Positions 40,942 to 51,824 of a DNA stretch of 64,000 bases are shown one piece after another. Every line of letters starts with the position of its first letter. Position 1 is the stretch's first letter. Origin of the DNA: Salvia splendens. Its lineage: Eukaryota > Streptophyta > Magnoliopsida > Lamiales > Lamiaceae. Below the pieces are notes generated by a model. That model did no database searches. It saw nothing but the letters and a program-made list of their open reading frames with translations, and was not told where the DNA came from. A program made the position numbers and the translations under genes. The stretch spans positions 1,488,001 to 1,552,000 of the forward strand of contig NC_056050.1 in assembly GCF_004379255.2 (NCBI RefSeq). The letters are read 5' to 3'.

Positions 40942-43900
40942 TCAAGATCTGCTTTGCTTCTTCTTGGCTGCTTCTACTCTAGCCCTGAACTTCTGTAATG
41001 CAGCTGCTACTTGCATCATGTTGATCCTTTGCTCAGGCGAAAAGGCCAAACATTTCATCGCCAAATCAAAAATAGACGACACACATTGCTCGTTCACAGG
41101 AAAATGCCGATCTGATCTTGATAGCAAACCGGGAGCCACAACTTCACTTATCCCATCTTCTTGTAACGCTTTGCCTACCCACTCCTTTATGCCCATTTCT
41201 CCTCTAAACATATCATCTGTTGGTCTCTTACTCGTAAAAATCTCCAACAACAGTATCCCAAAACTATATACATCCCCGTGTGTGGATACTTTTCCTTCTG
41301 ATCCATACTCTATTTGTAACATTGCACATGTTTGTCAATAGCCACAAGAAGAAAAGAAACTTATAGACTGTGGTCCGTTATAATGTTAACTTTTCTTAAA
41401 TTGCTAACTTGCTAACTAATCATCGTAGTGTATTAAAAATGTTAATATGATCACATTAAAATGTCAACACAAATTTGTACATGTGTTAACATTTTAAAAT
41501 ACTGTGTCGACATTTTAAATATCAAGTCAACATAGTGTATTAAATATCAACTAAGTTTATATTGACATTTCAATATCATCACTTTGACATTGTAAATACA
41601 CTGCATTGATGAGTTAGCAGAGTTAGCAATGGATCACACCTCCTTATAGACATTCATATATTAGATATTTTAAAGTAATTTAGATTACCTGGTGCTGCAT
41701 AACCGATAGTTGCCATAGTAATAGTATGAATCACAGCTTCCCGATCCTTAAAAAGTTTCGAAATGCTAAAATCACCAACATGCGCAGTCATATCTTCATC
41801 AAGCAACACATTGTTCGGCTTTATATCACAATGAACAACCGTAAAAGTGTGATTGTGATGAAGATACTCCAAGGCCAACGCGACGTCTATGGCTATGTTC
41901 AACCTTTTCACCAAATCCAAAACATACACGTCGGAATGCAGCCATTTCTCCAGACTCCCATTAGGCATGTACGCAAGAATCAAGGCCTTGAACTGCTTAT
42001 TGCTGCAACAACCAAGTATCTTGATCAAGTTCCTGTGGCGAATACTGCCAAGTATCTGACTCTCTGTGTCGAAGCTCTTGAGCGCTCCTTCCAATTCCAA
42101 GTTGAACACTTTCACTGCTACAGTTGTGTCATCCGCAAGCACTGCTTTGAATACTGAACCAAAGCTCCCTTTTCCGAGTAGGTTCATCTCACTAAACGAA
42201 CTCGTCCCCTGCGTGAGTTCCCTCTCTGAGATGATCTTCCACGAAGCTCCCACTGACGAGAAGTCAGGAGCTGGCACATTTTTCCGTCTGCGTCTCTTTA
42301 TGAGGAAAACTATGATCAATACCAAAATCAAAGCTCCAATGAAGGGAGGCACAACATATTTCAATATCATTGCAGTTGTTTCCAATCTTGACCTTCCACT
42401 CCCACAAGGTGGCACTTGGAATCTTCTGGCGCCGCATAGATTAGGGTTTTGAGTAAAAGAGTCAGCAGAGAAGTTGGCAAAGCAACCCCCTTCTGGAATC
42501 TTCCCTTGCAAATTGTTGCGCGAAACATTGAAATATTGGAGTTTGAGATTTTCTAGAGAGGCGGGTATCGAACCGGAGAGATTATTACTTGATAGACTCA
42601 GATTCGTCAAGCCTCTAACCTTCTCCAAAGAATCGGGGATAGATCCATTCAACATATTATTCGACAAAAACAAGACCTCAAGAGATTGGCAACTAACAAT
42701 TGTGTTTGGAATGTTTCCTGAAAACTTGTTAGAAGACAAGTCAAGATAGGTGAGAGCAGTCAAACTTGTGAATTGATCAGGAATTTGACCATTCAAACTG
42801 TTTGAAGACAAGTTGAGATCTATGAGCTTTGGAAGATTTAAGAAGTTGAAAGGGAGTGTGGAATTCAGCTTGTTTGATGCAAAAGAAACTCTTTGGAGTG
42901 ATTTAATACCTCCCAAACATTCAGGTATTGAACCTGTTAGTATATTACCACTCAACTCTAACTCCACCAAAGCAATGTTTTGGCAAAGCTGATGAGGGAT
43001 ATATCCTTGTAGCTGGTTATCATAAAGATGTAACTTTCCAAGTAGATTTAGTTTTCCCATTGTTGTTGGGATGGTACCAGTGAGTTGATTCTTGGATAAA
43101 TCCAAAACCTTCAAACTCCTCAAATTTCCAATTTCAGGAGGAATAATACCTCTGATGCTGCAGTTAGATGCTGCAAAGTTGACAAGAGAAGTAGACAAGT
43201 TCCCTATGGAAGGTGGAAGGATACCATTCATCATCGGGTTGTCGTTAATTTCAAAGTTTGTCAAGTTTAGGCAGTTTGCTAATGAAGAGAGAAATCCGAG
43301 TTCTTGATTCGGAGAGTCTGCTCCAGTTAGATTATTTTCCCAAAGGCGAAGGGATTTCAGCTGTCTTAGATCACCAAAATTGGGAACGGGACCAGTGAAT
43401 GAGTTTCTGTTCAATTCTATAACAGTAAGTTTAGAAGCATTGGTGATGGAGGTCGGAATTTCACCATTGAGTCTGTTAAAGAATAAATAAACTTCTTCGA
43501 GATTGACAAGTGAGATCCCCATGTCTGAAGGAAGACTACCAGAAAACTGATTTTGTTGAAGAGAAAGTGTCTTCAAATTTGATAAGTTGAATATGGAAGA
43601 GGGGATGGGACCGGACAACAAATCGTTGAACGATGCTGCTAAGAACTCGATGTTTGCTAGATTGCCAAGCTCTTCCGGTAACTGGCCTGCAGTAAAAATA
43701 ATTATGCAAATTTGATAAACTAGTTTTCAAAGAAATCACAATTATATACTCCCTCCGTTTATGAAATAATATCACAATTTGCTATTTTGAGATGTCCATA
43801 TTTTTAGCATCGATTCCCTCCGTCCCACAATAATTGTACTCTTTTCCATTTCGGTCCGTCCCACAATAATTGTCACACTTCATTTTTACCATAAATGGTC

Positions 43901-46900
43901 AGTAAGTCCCGCATTCCACTAACTCACATCACTCACATTTTATTATAAAACCAATATAAAAAAGTAGATTTCACATTCCACTAACTTTTCCAACCCACTT
44001 TTCTTTACATTTCTTAAAACTCGTGCCCACAATAAGAGTGACAACTATTGTGGGACGGAGGGAGTAATTTACCTTTTACGCCCTCCGTCCCACTCAAGAT
44101 GACCATATTCCTGAGTGGCACGAGATTTTAGGAAAAATTGTTAGGTGGAATAAAGTAGAGAAAAAAAAGGTAGTTGAATATTTTAATGGGGAGAGAGGAG
44201 GTTATTTCTAAAACTGGAAAGTAGTCATCTTAAATAGGACAAACTAAAAAAGAAAGGTGGACATCTTGAATGGACCGGAGAGAGTACAATTTTAGGTATG
44301 AGCCTCACACTCCATTAAAAGTGGGATTATATTTGATAACTTTTTCCACAACTTTCCTTCACATTTTTTAAATTCATGTTGAGTCAAAATGGGGCTACAA
44401 ATAATGGTTAGAGGGAGTATTATTATTTACAACACCATTTTTCTCAAACAATTTACCACCTCCCAAAACACCTAAGTAATCATATTCCATTTTCTTACAT
44501 CTACTTATGAACTATTTATAAACAACTTTTTTAATAACTTTGTTATGAATATGTGATGAAATAAACTAACAATGTACAAGTATATAAACGTACCCGCCAG
44601 CTTATTCGAAGCAAAATCAAGATCTACTAGTGAAGATATGTTCCCGATTTGGCTTGGTATTTGACCTAAATAATAAAATTGAAAATGTTACTTATAGAAT
44701 TTTATACAAATGCCAGAACTATATGAAATAAGTAACATTAAATATGGATTTATGTTCAAGATCATCAAGACAAATGTTGAAGGGATAAGTAGTCGAATAT
44801 AAGTTTTAGATTTATCTAAATATTGGTTACACGAACTGATCTAATTGTGATTTTTTATAATATTAATTATCAAAAGAAATAGGTTATCTTTCAAAATACT
44901 AAATACCTTCTTCGCACAAATATTACAAATACTACAGTACTACTTCAATATTTTCCATGGCAAAAAAAAAATTTCACTCTTTTATTTATTATTTTAACTG
45001 ATCCTTCAAGAATTTGCTTGTGAAACATCAAATCCTTCAAGAATTTTTCACTGCCAATTGATCCTTTCAATATAAATGCCTTCTACAAGAATCGATTATA
45101 TTGTTTTTATTTCCTTTTTGTCGTACGAATCGTTTATTTTTTATTGATATATTATTTTTGATATCTCGCCTTATGAATCTAGATATCTTGAGTATTTTTA
45201 GGATTAATCATCAGGTTTTCTTGTCGGTTATTTCCTAATTAGGATTAGGAAGGTCGAACCATCAAGAATTGCCGGCTCTACAAAACTAGAGCTCCATAGA
45301 TCACAAATCATTGAGAAATAAGAAATAAAATGTTGGAATAAAATAATTAAACTTGATTTTTGTAGTAGAATTATCTAGATATTATGTAGAATTCTCTAAA
45401 TATTAGCAGGTACTCCATCCGGTCCCCATTAAATATCTCATATTTCCTTATTTGGACGGTCCCTAATAAATATCATATTTCACTTTTATCATTTTTAGTA
45501 GTAGACCTACATTCCACTAACTCATTATTACTCACATTCTATTATAAAACTAATAGTATATAAAAGTATGACCTATATTCCACTAACTTTTTCCACCAAA
45601 TTTTCTTCACAAAGTCAAACAATTTCTTAAAACCTGCACCGGTCAAATATGGGACATTTAATGGGGACCGGAGACAGTATTAAAATATCTAGATATTTTA
45701 GGAGAACTCTCTAGATTACATATATTATTGAAGAAAATATCTAGATTTTTATAGAGAAAAATATAGATATTTAGAATATAAAATGAATATATATTAGGAT
45801 TCTAGAATAGGAGTGGATGGCTATAAATATGGGAGAGATCACCATTATGCTGATGCAAGTTGAGAACTTGAGAAGTTGAGAAATAAATTGTTCCTGCTTT
45901 CCCACATCACCAACCTCTCCTAAATCATTTCTCATATATTCTACCCATTGTCCTCTCAATTATTTCCTCCAAACTAAAATACTCCTCCAACATATACTCT
46001 GTCAACCGTGTGCTCTTATTTAGACAATAAGGATCAAGAACCTATCAATTTTCTATACGTACAATGTGGTCGACTTAAATATTATGTTGTTTCTTTGATA
46101 GGGTATAAGCTAGTATAAAGTTTAAGTATTAAATGAAAGAAATTATCAAAATTCAAATCATACCTGTTAAGTTGTTTCCAGAAAGGGCCATAGTATTCAA
46201 GGAAGTAAGATGGCCAATCTCCTTCGGTATGCCACCTATCAATTTGTCATAGTATAATAGCGTAAGTAATTAATTACTCTCATATTAATTACAATAAACA
46301 ACATGGGAAGTTTGAAGGGTTATGCCCTTGGACTTGGTCCTGATAAGTGTTTAAACAAAATGTAGAGAGATAGTATAATAGGTAGTTTATTGTTCCAAGT
46401 TGTTGTTCACACCTGTTAGTTTGTTGGTGTTAAGAAACAACTCTATGAGGTTGAGTAAATTGTCCAAATTCGTGGGTATTCTTCCAGACAGATTATTGTC
46501 ATCGAGGTATATGTATTGCAACGACGATGTGTTGAAGATAGAAGACGGAATATTTCCTATTATAATATGGAAAATAATATTTGTTAAAATGGTTAAATTA
46601 ATTATACATAGATTAACCTAATTATTACCTTGGAGATGGTTGTCATATATAGATAATAGAGTAAGCATGCTCAAATTCCCAATTTCAGTAGGTATGTTGC
46701 CATTGAATTGGTTTTCTGACAAGCTCAACTCCTCCATTTCGCTGCACTTATATATACTCGTTGGAATTTTTCCATAGATTTGATTCTCTCTGAGATAAAA
46801 CCTATTCAATTTCGGAGTATTGTTGCATATATCACTTGGGAGCTCGCCTGATAGCTTGTTAAATCTCAGATTAATTTCTTCCAATGCAGACATGTTTGTA

Positions 46901-47313
46901 AGGATACCTCTTGGTATTTCTCCACTGAAGTTGTTAGACGCCACGTTTACATGCTTCAGACGGTGTAGTTTAGACAGCTCAGTTGGTAAGACACCTGCGA
47001 AGTTGTTGGAGCTGATGTCCAAGGACTGGAGAAACGTTAGGTTTCCAAGATATGGGGAGAGATTCCCGTGGAGGGCGGAGTTGGAGAGGTTGAGGGCTGT
47101 GACCCTGTGGTGTTTGAGGCCACACGAGACCCCGGCCCAATCACATATGGAAGTGTTGGTGAGCCAGTTGTTGCTCAAGACACCATTTGTGTCTATGGTC
47201 GCCTTTTTGAATGCAAGAAGAGCATCTTGATCAGTGGTTAGAGTTGCAGATGAGGTGAGGGTGAAGAAGATGATTAATGTAATCAAAATAGGAAACAAGA
47301 AAGAGGTCCCCAT
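40942..47313 (-). CDS. LRR receptor kinase, subfamily XII-like (non-RD)
   Basis: Exons (minus): 47313-46629, 46556-46413, 46235-46164, 44665-44594, 43686-41689, 41309-40942. All are GT-AG and in phase; total 3339 nt, 1112 aa. I prefer the ATG at 47313 to the one at 47334, because only the former is shared with the paralogue at 7888. Signal peptide 1-25; LRRNT with DWAGVSC; about 22 LRRs; NPNLCG cap; transmembrane helix about 768-787 followed by KRRRRK; kinase about 823-1105. Kinase residues: GKGSFGSV (829-836), K850 in VAVK, HCDIKPNN (H943-D945, hence non-RD), and DFS (963-965) instead of DFG. Close to FLS2/EFR/Xa21-type pattern receptors by architecture. No stop or frameshift seen, so probably functional, though DFS may lower activity. 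Confidence 0.9.
41372..41640. mobile_element. MITE-like repeat in the kinase intron
   Basis: Within intron 41310-41688. It shares TGTCAACACAAATTTGT and end sequences with 26711-26968. Confidence 0.5.
43815..44286. mobile_element. Two adjacent Stowaway MITEs in an RLK intron
   Basis: The first, about 43815-44066, has a doubled left end (CGTCCCACAATAATTGT twice) and ends TGTGGGACGGAGGGAGTA. The second, 44077-44286, runs TACGCCCTCCGTCCCACTC to GGACCGGAGAGAGTA. A third, half element ends near 44420. Confidence 0.8.
45331..45992 (+). mobile_element. Solo LTR (Copia-like) with a MITE inside
   Basis: TGTTGGAATAAAA to CTCCTCCAACA, with a TATA box (CTATAAATATGG, about 45821-45832). It lies in an intron of the minus RLK, antisense to the gene. 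No matching 5-bp flanks (TAAAA and TATAC), so it may come from recombination between different copies. Confidence 0.7.
45411..45679. mobile_element. Stowaway MITE nested in the solo LTR
   Basis: TACTCCATCCGGTCCCCATT to AATGGGGACCGGAGACAGTA with TA ends. LTR text continues on both sides. Confidence 0.8.
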
Positions 47314-47380
47314 GAAAGTGGTAGTAAATTGCAATTTAGTTTCGTTAATGATGATGGGGATGGTAAGTGAAACAAGTTTT

Positions 47381-47396
47381 GGAGGGTTTTATATAT
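47381..47396 (-). promoter_or_regulatory. TATA box of the minus-strand LRR-RLK
   Basis: On the minus strand TATATATATAAAACC lies about 70-80 bp upstream of the ATG at 47313, preceded by ATATCTCCATTTCATTTAG, which is shared with the promoter at about 7588-7610. Confidence 0.7.
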
Positions 47397-48222
47397 ATAG
47401 AAACTAAATGAAATGGAGATATTTTAAACAAAGAAAAGTATTCAACTTTCAAGTTGAGGAAAATGTTCACAGTCAACAATAATAAGATTTTTAAAAAAAA
47501 AACAATAATAAGATTTTACTCTCTTATATTCAAAAACACAATCCCGACCTATTGAGCGTTAGAAAGGAAGAAGATTTGATTCGAATCAATTATTGTAATC
47601 AAAGATTGATATAATATCTTGTATAGAATAGGGTGATTGACTTCCCTTAGGGAAAACATACCATGTATATTAAACTCTTGTTTAAAAGGATCACCTTTTT
47701 TTTTTGATATATACTTATTAAAGAAGATCACTGTGCAGTAAAATAATCATCCAATTCAATACATTTTCTATGCTTTCTACTATCTACTCTCCCAAATATG
47801 CCGACTGTACCTTTAACATTTGAGCCCCACGGCTATCCCATCAGGCATGACTTATTTATGGGTCTCAGTCTAAGTCAATACTAGTTACGTAATTTTAACT
47901 TAATAAATCAATTCCATATTCACTAAACCTAATAATACCAGGACAACTACAGTCATTGCGAGTATTTTCTTTCGTAGTTGAGTCATTTCACTATATGATA
48001 ATTAACTCACATTTCCTTTCTTATTACTTTATTCTCTCTATTTTATTCACTTTCTACTTTATTATCTCTATTTTTTCTGCTCCCATACTTTTCTCTTCCT
48101 CCATTTAACATAATAAAACATTTTAAAACTCCATGCTAAAAAAACACATTTTCAATTTTTTTACTCCCTGCATCCTGCGTTCGGAGTCCCAGTTAAAATT
48201 ATTGCAAATTTTGCATCCATCT
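47397..48222. other. RLK upstream region, duplicated at 54484-54740
   Basis: Shared words include CAACTTTCAAGTTG, GAGCCCCACG.CTATCCCATCA and ATTCACTAAACCTAATAA. No ORF of substance. A MITE left end (TTACTCCCTGCATCC) lies at about 48163. Confidence 0.6.
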
Positions 48223-49581
48223 TATTAGAAATGGGTCACTCACCCCTTAAAATGCCTTATAAGGGGGAGGGTTATCCACACTTGTATAGGTGAGCTAGGA
48301 TTATTACCAAGTCGATATGGGACAAGAATTATGAATTTTAACATGCCCCCCACGTGTGGGCCGGAATGACACATCGGACTTCCATCACGTGGGTAGGCAA
48401 GAGAAGAGAAAAAGAGATAAAATCCATCATCGACTTGGACCCGCTCTGATACCATATTAGAAATGGGTCACTCACCCCTTAAAAGTTCTCATATATATAG
48501 TATAAGAAACTAACTAGGCTATGTCACATCACTGATGTGGGACAGAATACTAATATTCTTAACACTCCCCCTCAAGCTGGAACATCTATATTGTCCAGCT
48601 TGGTACAAAGTTCTCAAAAAAAATTTTCCTCGAACATCGGCAGCAATAGTAGTAGCCGAAACTATAGGGCAGTAGTAGTTGCAGTTGTTGCATAAGTTGT
48701 AGCAGCAGCTATAGGGCAGCTATAGGGCAGTTGTAGCAGCAGAAGTAGCAGATGCAGAGCAGTAGTAGCAACCGTAGCAGAGTAGCAGATGCATGGTAGT
48801 TAGTGTCAGCTGTAGCAGAGTAGCAGCAGGACAGTAGTTGCAACTGTAGCAGATGCAGGGTAGTAGTATCAGCTGTAGCAGAATAGCAGCTGTAAGGCAG
48901 TTGTTGCAACTGTAGCAGAAGTTGTAGGGCAGTTGTTGCAACTGTAGCAGAAGTAGTAGATGCAGCGTAGTAGCGACAGTTGTAGCAGAGTAGCAACTGT
49001 AGAGCAGAAGTAGTAGATGCAGGGCAGTAGATAAGCAGCAGGCAAGAGCGCAAACAAATAATTGCGCAGAGCAACGAAGCAGGAGTAGAACAAGTGGCAG
49101 GCAAATAATAGTGCAGAGTGCAGCAACGCCAAAAACCCTAGTTTCGGCAGAGTAGCGGAGTAGAGCATAACAAAACCGTAATTTCGGGAAGAGTGGTATA
49201 CCAGAACCATAATTTCGGGTAGAGTAGTAGAATAGAAATAGAACAACCAGAATTTCGGGTAGAGTAGTAGAACATAAATAGAACAACCAGAGTAGAGTAG
49301 ATCTGAGTAGGGACGGTAGAGCAGAGCAGAAACGGAAGAACAGAACATGAACGGAAGAGCAGAGTAGAAACGGAAGAACAGAACAGGAACGGAAGAGTAG
49401 GGATGGAAGAGCAGACAGCGGCATAAACTCCATCATCGACTTGGGCCCGCTCTGATACCATTTTAGAAATGAGCTACTCACCTCTTAAAAAGCCTTATAA
49501 GGGGAAGGATTATCCACACTTATATCGGTGAGCTAGGATCGTTACCAAGTCGATGTGGGACAAGAATTATGAATTTTAACA
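48223..49581 (-). mobile_element. TRIM-like array: LTR-int-LTR-int-LTR
   Basis: Three short terminal repeats (48223-48345, about 48449-48558, about 49460-49581 on the plus axis) separate two internal regions. In minus orientation each LTR starts TGTTAAAATTC or similar and is followed by the PBS TGGTATCAGAGC (initiator-Met tRNA type) near 48440 and 49450. A classic PPT TTGAGGGGGAGTGTTAA precedes the middle LTR (about 48550-48566). The whole array is bounded by CATCT (48218-48222 and 49582-49586), so it inserted as a unit. No protein coding. Confidence 0.8.
48650..49440. repeat. Degenerate GTAGCAG/AGAGTAG repeats inside the TRIM array
   Basis: Low-complexity GCAGTAGTAGCAACTGTAGC-type repeats (about 48650-49110), then AGAGTAGTAGAACA and GAACGGAAGAGCAGA repeats. 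Long overlapping open frames here reflect composition, not genes. Confidence 0.85.
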
Positions 49582-49772
49582 CATCTATTACGAGTAACAT
49601 GTTAATCACTGGATATCCTAACAAAAAATCTAAAGACTAAACTAGTGGATCGCATGAGTGTGTTTGGGTCAGAAAACATTAGTTGCATGTCTACTAAAGT
49701 GTTAAGTAGTGGATGAGTGTGTTTGGGTTAGAAAACATTAACTGCATGTCTACAGATATGTCCTCGCATTTA

Positions 49773-51780
49773 GAGCATCCACAGCGCGTCCCGTCACCGT
49801 CCTGCGTTCCGTCACGGAGAGACTGAATTTCGGCGGGATGCGTTGCAGCAGTTCGTTCCTTCCCCAGCCCGTCCCCGTGCTGTCCTGAGACCCGTCACGC
49901 CGCGACGCAGGACGCGACGTCTCGCCACGCGCCAAGGCGACGTGGCGAGTTCCCAGGCAATGCGTGACGCCCACTCGCTGGCCCGGGAGTGGGTTTCGTC
50001 ACGCTGACGCAATAATTCATTTTTTTAAAACAAATTCGAATTTAAATATATAAACAAAAATTAAACGGTAATGTTACCGTTTTTTTAGCCGTTTTTCGAT
50101 TTTTTTTAAATTTTTTTTTTAATTTCTTTACTCTATAAATACTCATATTTCATACTCATTTCACACACAAACACACATCTATTCCTCTCAAATCCTCTCT
50201 ATATCCACTCCAATTTCCATCTCAAATCAACTCAAACTATTGGATCCTTTTGAGCAAATGCGTCAAATAATGGAACAATCACTTGAAGAAGATCGACGTC
50301 GGGAGGCGGAGGAAGCCACTCCGCCCCAACGACGCTCCCGGACGTACATCCATCGTAACCGGGAGGAAGCCACCGCAAGGTTAATACGCGACTACTTCTG
50401 CGATAACTCGGTTTGGGGAGATACCTACTTCCGTCGCCGTTTCCGCATGGGGAAACCGCTATTTCTCCACATCGCGAATACTTTGGCTGCCCGGGAAGAG
50501 TTCTTCCGAGAGGGGTTCGACGCGGTCGGCCGTCCCAGCCACACGACGCTGCAAAAATGTACTGCAGCAATCCGTCAGCTTGCGACTGGACAAACGACCG
50601 ACATGTTTGATGAATACCTCCACATCGGAGACACCACTGGGCGTACGTGTTTGCTCAAATTCTGCAAAGGCGTCCGGGCAGCCTTCACCGACGAATTTCT
50701 CCAGAGGCCAAGCACGACCGATTGTCAGTTCCTCTTCGACCTGCACGAACAAGTGCACGGATTCCCCGGGATGCTTGGCAGTGTCAATTGCATACACTGG
50801 CAATGGAAGAATTGCCCGGTGGCGTGGAGGGGGTCCTACACGAGCGGCCACAAAGGCACCCACCCAACCGTTGTACTCGAGGCCGTTGCCGACTACCGGC
50901 TTTGGATCTGGCAAGCGTACTTCGGGGTCCTTGGGTGGAACAACGACGTAAACATGCTCTACCAGTCCGACCTCTTTACCGAAGTTTTGGACGGTAAAGC
51001 GCCGGCCATCAACTTCGTCGCCAACAACCGGCTGTATAAAATGGGGTACTATCTCGCCGACGGCATCTACCCGAAGTGGCCGACCTTCGTGAAGACGTGC
51101 AGCAGGCCTGCGAACCCAAAGCAGGCTCTTTTTGCGCAAGAGCAGGAGGCTGCTCGCAAGGATGTGGAGAGGGCGTTTAGAGTTATCCAAGCGCGCTTTA
51201 ACATCATCAAAGCTCCGGCTCGTTTGTGGTTCATGGAGAGCATGGTCGACAACATGTATACGTGCATATTCTTGCACAGCATGATTGTCCAAGACGAAGT
51301 ACCCGAGGCGGGAAATTGGTTCGACCCCGAATCCCCCAGAAGCTCAACCGCAAGTAGTCCGCCTCGAAGTGGAGCGCATCCGTCTATACAAGACCGGTTA
51401 TCTATTCGTGCAAGGACACACGACTCTAGCGTCCGCACCCAACTCCAAGAGGATCTAATTGAGCACATTTGGGCAAACTTTAGGAAATTATTAAATTATG
51501 TATTTTTATTTTTTAGGAAATTATTAAATTATGTTTTTTTACGAATTTTATGTTGTAAGTTTATTTTATTTAATGAAGTGTGTTTTTATTAATTGAATTT
51601 GGTTGGAAATAAAAAAAATATGAAATTGAATAAATAGTAATTTAAGGGACGGTTAAGAAACGGAGGGTTGCAGGTTCCGTCCCTTAGTTAAGGGAGGGAG
51701 TAAAAACGGACTGTGGGGCCCTCAAATAGTAGTTTAAGGGACGGTTAATGGACGGTATTGTAACACCGTAGTTGATGGCC
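49773..51780 (+). mobile_element. PIF/Harbinger element B, transposase only, 2008 bp
   Basis: Ends GAGCATCCACAGCGCG and GTTGATGGCC, flanked by TTA (49770-49772 and 51781-51783). An empty paralogous site with the same flanks (CCTCGCATTTACTTC) lies at 60725-60727. ORF1 is absent; leader and 3' end are shared with elements A and C. Confidence 0.9.
50258..51592 (+). CDS. PIF/Harbinger transposase, first catalytic Asp lost
   Basis: The frame opens at 50240 with a TTG; the first ATG is 50258. It is a DDE_Tnp_4-type nuclease with HTH-like N-terminal region (TTLQKCTAAIRQLATG). Numbered from 50240, the triad region reads SVNCIHW at about 181-187, where relatives have D before CxHW; here N183. The second Asp (NNDVN, D236) and Glu (KDVERAF, E310) are present. 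The C-terminus runs past the usual end (HIWANF) into AT-rich sequence, so the native stop is probably lost. Its normal role is to cut the element ends and insert at TTA/TAA; this copy is predicted to be inactive. Confidence 0.85.
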   Translation: MRQIMEQSLEEDRRREAEEATPPQRRSRTYIHRNREEATARLIRDYFCDNSVWGDTYFRRRFRMGKPLFLHIANTLAAREEFFREGFDAVGRPSHTTLQKCTAAIRQLATGQTTDMFDEYLHIGDTTGRTCLLKFCKGVRAAFTDEFLQRPSTTDCQFLFDLHEQVHGFPGMLGSVNCIHWQWKNCPVAWRGSYTSGHKGTHPTVVLEAVADYRLWIWQAYFGVLGWNNDVNMLYQSDLFTEVLDGKAPAINFVANNRLYKMGYYLADGIYPKWPTFVKTCSRPANPKQALFAQEQEAARKDVERAFRVIQARFNIIKAPARLWFMESMVDNMYTCIFLHSMIVQDEVPEAGNWFDPESPRSSTASSPPRSGAHPSIQDRLSIRARTHDSSVRTQLQEDLIEHIWANFRKLLNYVFLFFRKLLNYVFLRILCCKFILFNEVCFY

Positions 51781-51824
51781 TTACTTCTGTTCAACTTAAT
51801 TAATGATGAGATAAAATTGGTTCA

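Noticed and set aside
48709..49481. Long overlapping minus-strand ORFs (up to 253 aa) rich in Leu, Cys, Tyr and Ser
   Set aside because: They come from the GTAGCAG/AGAGTAG low-complexity interior of the TRIM array; several frames are open at once and no domain is visible.
50459..51468. 277-aa and 133-aa minus-strand ORFs opposite the transposase
   Set aside because: Antisense of a GC-rich coding region; the plus frame has the DDE-type motifs.
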